NCBI GenBank assembly: GCA_902475375.1
Contig: CABRZC010000082.1
Span: forward strand, 1 to 8,796
Length of the DNA stretch: 8,796 nucleotides
Direction of reading: 5' to 3'
DNA from: an uncultured Collinsella sp.
GTDB lineage: Bacteria > Actinomycetota > Coriobacteriia > Coriobacteriales > Coriobacteriaceae
Part shown: piece by piece, positions 5,780 to 8,796 of the stretch
Position numbering within the stretch: position 1 is the first letter of the stretch
Layout of the letters: the number at the start of each line of letters is the position of its first letter
Program-made: the position numbers and the translations under genes
Notes under the pieces: model-generated
What the model saw: the letters and a program-made list of their open reading frames with translations, nothing else
Database searches by the model: none
Told to the model about the DNA's origin: nothing

Positions 5780-8497
5780 TCAGTTGTTTTTGCCACCATC
5801 GAACAATGCCTCAAAATCCTCCACCGGCATGGGACGGTGGTAGAGGAACCCTTGTGCGTAGCGGGCGCCCATCTGGCGCAGCAGCTGTGCCTGCTCATTT
5901 GTCTCGATGCCTTCGACCACAACGGGCAGGTGCAACGATTGCGCCATCTCGAGCATGGACGACACGATCCGGGAGCTCCGGTTGTCGGTTTTCCCATCAG
6001 GCAAAAAGGTGCGGTCGAGCTTGATAACATCGACGTTGACGTTCTTGAGCATTGCGAGCGTGGACTGGCCGGTGCCAAAGTCGTCCATATAGGTCAAAAA
6101 GCCCTGATTATGCAGGTCTGCCGTCAGCTTGTCCACCGCCTCGGATTCTCCGGTATAGGCGGTTTCGGTGATTTCGATGCGCATGAGCTCGGGCGGCAGG
6201 TTGTACTGAGCAGCCAGTGCGCTCATGTGCTTGGCGACATCGCAGGCGAGGATGTCGACACGCGACACGTTAAGGGAAATCGGAATTACGCGAAGCCCCT
6301 GGTCGATGCGCTTGCGCAGCCACGAGGCGACACCCTGCCAAATATACTTGTCGAGCGTCACCACAAAGCCGCTTTCCTCGAGCGCCGGGATAAAGGACGC
6401 GGGCGGAATTAACGATCCATCTTTGTCGATCCAGCGTGTGAGCGCCTCGGCGCCAATGATCTCGCCGGTTTCCATATCAACCAGTGGCTGCAGGTAGTAG
6501 GTGATGCAGTCGTTTGAGAGCGCATACTGGAACTCGGTGAGGGTGCGGTGAAACGCAACCTCGCGCTTGTATTCCTCGGGGCGAAAGACGGCAATGCGAT
6601 CCTTAAAGTCGTTTTTCGCGCGCCGATTGGTAAACATGGCCTTGGCCTGTGCATCGATGGTGATTTCCTCGTTGGAGTCGATGGGGTAGACACCCATGGA
6701 CGGCCAGAAACCTACGCCGTTATCATGCTTGGCCACGGCTTCGCGAACGCGGTTATAGATTTTATGGACGGTGTCGTGCTCAAAGGGGATGAGTACGCAA
6801 AAGTCATCTTGGCCCCAGTACCCTGCGACGCCCATGTCGGCATTCTCGATGTCCTTGAGGACCGTGCCCACATCGGCGAGCATGCGGTCGCCCTCGGCCT
6901 GTCCGTGCCATTCGTTGAACAGCCGCATGTGTCCCATGTCGACGGTGGCGATACACCAAGCGCCGTCGTGCCCTGTCCTCAGAAATGCGTTGGCACGCCG
7001 CATAAACTCGCTGGGTCGATAGAGGCCCGTGAGCGTATCGATGCGTTCGGCGACGGCGCTTTTGCGCTCAATCTCAGGTATGGGGAGGCTGTCGTTGGGA
7101 ACAAGCCCGCCGGCCGCACGAAGACGACGGTCGAGCTCGCCTAAAACGGCGGTCGCTTGATTGATTAAGCGCTCGTAAAAGGCCGGAACGACGAGGCAGA
7201 CGGGGGTAATGGTATCGCCCGCGATTTGAACAGGAGCGAAAACGGCTTCTTTAAGATGATGGGTCAGTTGCTCGAATGCCTCGTGGCCCAACTCGTTGCT
7301 AAGCACGACGAACTGGGCGTTTCGTGAGCGGAAGACGCGACTCCTGCCGCGGGTGATCGACAACATGCGGCCTGCGTATTCGGCGAGCATGTTGTCGACA
7401 GCCTCGGCCCCATAGAGCTCGTTGAGCTTTGCCGTGCCACGAATGCGCACCGCTATAAGCCCCGTCTCGCAACGGTCGCGACGGCAGGCATCGATAGCGT
7501 TGATCAGCATACGCTGCGTTCCGAGGCCCGTAGCGGCGTCGACGGTTTCGGCAAGCGAGTGGTTGACGAGCTCGCCGACATAGAGCGAGGGGGTATTTCC
7601 GTCGCCGTCGATACGAAACCCGCGAGCGCGGCAAAGGACGTAGTCGCCCGCGGCATTGCGCATACGGTACTGCATGACGCGGCGGTGTTTGGAGCCGTTG
7701 TAGATTTGGTCGATATCGCTGGTATAGGCCTCAAGGTCATCGGGATGGACACGCGTTTTCCAGTAATCGTGGCAGTTGTCGATATGCTCGGAAGGAAGAG
7801 CGAGGTCGCGCAAGGCGCCTTGTGACCAAAGGGTGCGATGCTTGTCCAAGTTCTCGATAAAGCAATAACGGCCTTCGTTGAGCATCGAAAAGGCATCGAA
7901 AACGCGGTCGCTTATTTCGAAGTCGTCGGCGTGGACTTGCACGATATTGCGTCGATCAAGGTGCATGGCATGGCGCAGCTTGTAGTCGTACATGCGATGG
8001 TCGGCATCGAGTGTCATGCGATTGGAGGCTTCGCCCAGGGCGGGGTCGGCGTGTGCCACTCCGTAGCTAAACGAATGAGGCATCTCGGAATCGTTGTTTT
8101 TGAGCAGGACCGTTCGGCAGTGTTCCAGACGTTCGGCGAGGTCGTCCTCGGTCGCAATCGTAGATAGGATGGCAAACTCGTCGCCGCCTATGCGAAACGC
8201 CGCCTCGTCCACTTTCATATACAGTTTGAGATAAAGGCTTACCTGCAAGATGTAGCGGTTGCCCTCGTCATGCCCAAAGACGTCGTTGCAGTGCTTGAGA
8301 TTGTCGATATCGATGAACGCCATGGTAACGGGGATGTCCTGCCCCCAGAGCTCCTCGAGGGAACGGGCAAAGCCGCCGCGGTTGCCAAGTCCGGTAAGCT
8401 GGTCGGTAAAGGCGGTCCTAATCAGATCATCCTGACGCTCGAGAAGGTCACGGATGGTCTTTTCGAGCGTTTCGGTGTAATTGCTGACAGTATCCAT
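5780..8497 (-). CDS. Cyclic-di-GMP turnover protein GGDEF-PAS-GGDEF-GGDEF-EAL
   Basis: This 905-residue soluble protein has no signal peptide or membrane segment. Domain 1 (about 25-175) is a GGDEF domain with TDQLTGLGNRGG (31-42), AFIDIDNLKHCND (60-72) and intact GGDEF (104-108). The I-site reads KxxE rather than RxxD. A PAS_3-like sensor follows (about 195-315, RVHPDDLE 249-256). GGDEF 2 (about 318-420) has FRSRNAQFVVL for the signature and should be inactive. GGDEF 3 (about 484-638) has GQDDF (562-566), also degenerate. The C-terminal EAL domain (about 650-900) keeps the phosphodiesterase residues: EALTR 684-688, N743, EITE 775-778, DDFGTG 805-810, K826/D828, VEGIE 861-865, AQGF 881-884. 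So it should cleave cyclic-di-GMP and may also make it or sense GTP. The ATG at 8497 is the first possible start (an in-frame TAG lies two codons upstream), but its ribosome binding site is poor. The next gene is a shorter paralogue. Confidence 0.92.
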   Translation of the reverse strand: MDTVSNYTETLEKTIRDLLERQDDLIRTAFTDQLTGLGNRGGFARSLEELWGQDIPVTMAFIDIDNLKHCNDVFGHDEGNRYILQVSLYLKLYMKVDEAAFRIGGDEFAILSTIATEDDLAERLEHCRTVLLKNNDSEMPHSFSYGVAHADPALGEASNRMTLDADHRMYDYKLRHAMHLDRRNIVQVHADDFEISDRVFDAFSMLNEGRYCFIENLDKHRTLWSQGALRDLALPSEHIDNCHDYWKTRVHPDDLEAYTSDIDQIYNGSKHRRVMQYRMRNAAGDYVLCRARGFRIDGDGNTPSLYVGELVNHSLAETVDAATGLGTQRMLINAIDACRRDRCETGLIAVRIRGTAKLNELYGAEAVDNMLAEYAGRMLSITRGRSRVFRSRNAQFVVLSNELGHEAFEQLTHHLKEAVFAPVQIAGDTITPVCLVVPAFYERLINQATAVLGELDRRLRAAGGLVPNDSLPIPEIERKSAVAERIDTLTGLYRPSEFMRRANAFLRTGHDGAWCIATVDMGHMRLFNEWHGQAEGDRMLADVGTVLKDIENADMGVAGYWGQDDFCVLIPFEHDTVHKIYNRVREAVAKHDNGVGFWPSMGVYPIDSNEEITIDAQAKAMFTNRRAKNDFKDRIAVFRPEEYKREVAFHRTLTEFQYALSNDCITYYLQPLVDMETGEIIGAEALTRWIDKDGSLIPPASFIPALEESGFVVTLDKYIWQGVASWLRKRIDQGLRVIPISLNVSRVDILACDVAKHMSALAAQYNLPPELMRIEITETAYTGESEAVDKLTADLHNQGFLTYMDDFGTGQSTLAMLKNVNVDVIKLDRTFLPDGKTDNRSSRIVSSMLEMAQSLHLPVVVEGIETNEQAQLLRQMGARYAQGFLYHRPMPVEDFEALFDGGKNN

Positions 8498-8696
8498 GTT
8501 CTAAGCGGCTTTCTGAGGTCGGGGCGGATTGCGTCGGGCGAGCTCGTTGTGTACACGCGTCGTTGCTCAGCGTATTGCGTGTATCCAGGCCTCCGCCTTG
8601 CTGCGTTGTTGGGTTACTTTGCCGGCTAATGTTCGCTGTTGATAACTGCTGAGTAGTATAAACAACAGTACAAAATTATATAGGGGTGCCCATACT
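8498..8696. other. Divergent intergenic region with structured leader
   Basis: These 199 bp separate the EAL gene (minus) from the right-edge gene (plus). I see no gene here. In the minus-strand RNA, GGCGGA (8597-8592) can pair with UCCGCC (8528-8523), enclosing UACACGC/GCGUGUA (8583-8577 with 8558-8552), a modest nested stem in the leader. The sequence does not fit the cyclic-di-GMP-I riboswitch pattern as I know it. The right half is AT-rich and holds the promoter candidates. Confidence 0.5.
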
Positions 8697-8707
8697 ATGG
8701 GTGACAA
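8675..8707 (-). promoter_or_regulatory. Candidate promoter of the EAL gene with dyad in its spacer
   Basis: On the minus strand TTGTCA (8707-8702) is followed by TATATA (8682-8677, spacer 19) or TATAAT (8680-8675, spacer 21). The long spacer holds a 13-bp palindrome, cccatactatggg (8689-8701). Long spacers with a central dyad are known from MerR-type regulated promoters, but no MerR gene is in view. The leader would be about 170 nt. The region overlaps the start of the divergent gene. Tentative. Confidence 0.35.
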
Positions 8708-8796
8708 TTATTTGCCAAGCGGTAACACGACGATGCGATGTACGATGAAAATGCGACTGAGACGATATATGTTGACGGGTATACTTGTCCCGTTTA
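8697..8796 (+). CDS. Start of a possible DUF502-type membrane protein, cut by window end
   Basis: An open frame runs from ATG 8697 to the window edge, 33 codons with no stop. It begins MGDNYLPSGN and contains RLRRYMLTGILVPF at residues 20-33. A basic RRY-LTG-hydrophobic start is characteristic of DUF502 membrane proteins as I recall them (RRYFLTGLLVLLP), whose function is not well defined. AGGGGTG (8682-8688) could be the ribosome binding site, 8 nt or so before the ATG. In-frame ATGs at 8733, 8745 and 8751 are alternatives without a clear site. It is transcribed away from the EAL gene. With so little sequence the family call is tentative. Confidence 0.5.
   Translation, partial: MGDNYLPSGNTTMRCTMKMRLRRYMLTGILVPF

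Noticed and set aside
5732..7144. Several plus-strand open frames of about 200 codons opposite the EAL gene
   Set aside because: They are antisense to a gene whose GGDEF and EAL motifs are unmistakable, and none shows a ribosome binding site or family motif.
8498..8696. A cyclic-di-GMP riboswitch ahead of the EAL gene
   Set aside because: The conserved GEMM-I core and its tetraloop/receptor pattern were not found; only a short nested stem is present.
1..8796. CRISPR array, tRNA/rRNA genes, insertion sequence or phage genes
   Set aside because: No regularly spaced direct repeats, cloverleaf sequence, transposase or integrase motifs were seen on either strand.

Overview
The window looks like a chromosomal stretch of a GC-rich Gram-positive gut actinobacterium. 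Codon choice, strong AAGGAG-type ribosome binding sites and the gene set suggest class Coriobacteriia, most like Collinsella. That assignment is inference from style and recalled families, not a database match.

Layout from left to right. Positions 1-846 (+) hold the 3' part of an EcsC-family gene. It converges on a block of six minus-strand genes, read here from their 5' end at the right. (1) 8497-5780: a 905-residue GGDEF-PAS-GGDEF-GGDEF-EAL protein for cyclic-di-GMP turnover. (2) 5652-4122: a shorter tandem paralogue (GGDEF-PAS-GGDEF) whose frame breaks at a run of six C just after its GGDEF motif. (3) 4010-3387: a flavodoxin-fold NAD(P)H-dependent oxidoreductase with a Cys cluster. (4) 3203-2862: an ArsC/Spx-fold protein with Ser where the catalytic Cys is expected. 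(5) 2775-1645: a CobW/COG0523 metallochaperone-type GTPase. (6) 1549-950: the tRNA wobble 2'-O-methyltransferase TrmL, with an unusual internal insertion. At the right edge a divergent plus-strand gene starts at 8697 and runs off the window. Its first 33 codons resemble the N-terminus of a DUF502-type membrane protein.

The gaps between genes are rich in inverted repeats: a 27-bp palindrome covering the trmL stop codon; a U-tailed terminator hairpin just ahead of the trmL ribosome binding site; a long imperfect hairpin of about 157 nt filling the flavoprotein-ArsC gap; a 14-bp-arm hairpin after the short GGDEF gene; and a perfect 14-bp-arm palindrome between the two GGDEF genes. The long hairpin is the most intriguing. 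Its G-U pairs favour folding of the minus-strand RNA, and its 3' arm can instead form a small hairpin 8 nt before the ArsC-like start codon.

The two right-hand genes form a cyclic-di-GMP module: one protein with an intact EAL phosphodiesterase domain, and a neighbour that would be a diguanylate cyclase if its frame were restored. The three middle genes share a loose redox/metal theme but are separately spaced, so joint function is only a suggestion. I found no tRNA, rRNA, CRISPR array or transposase.
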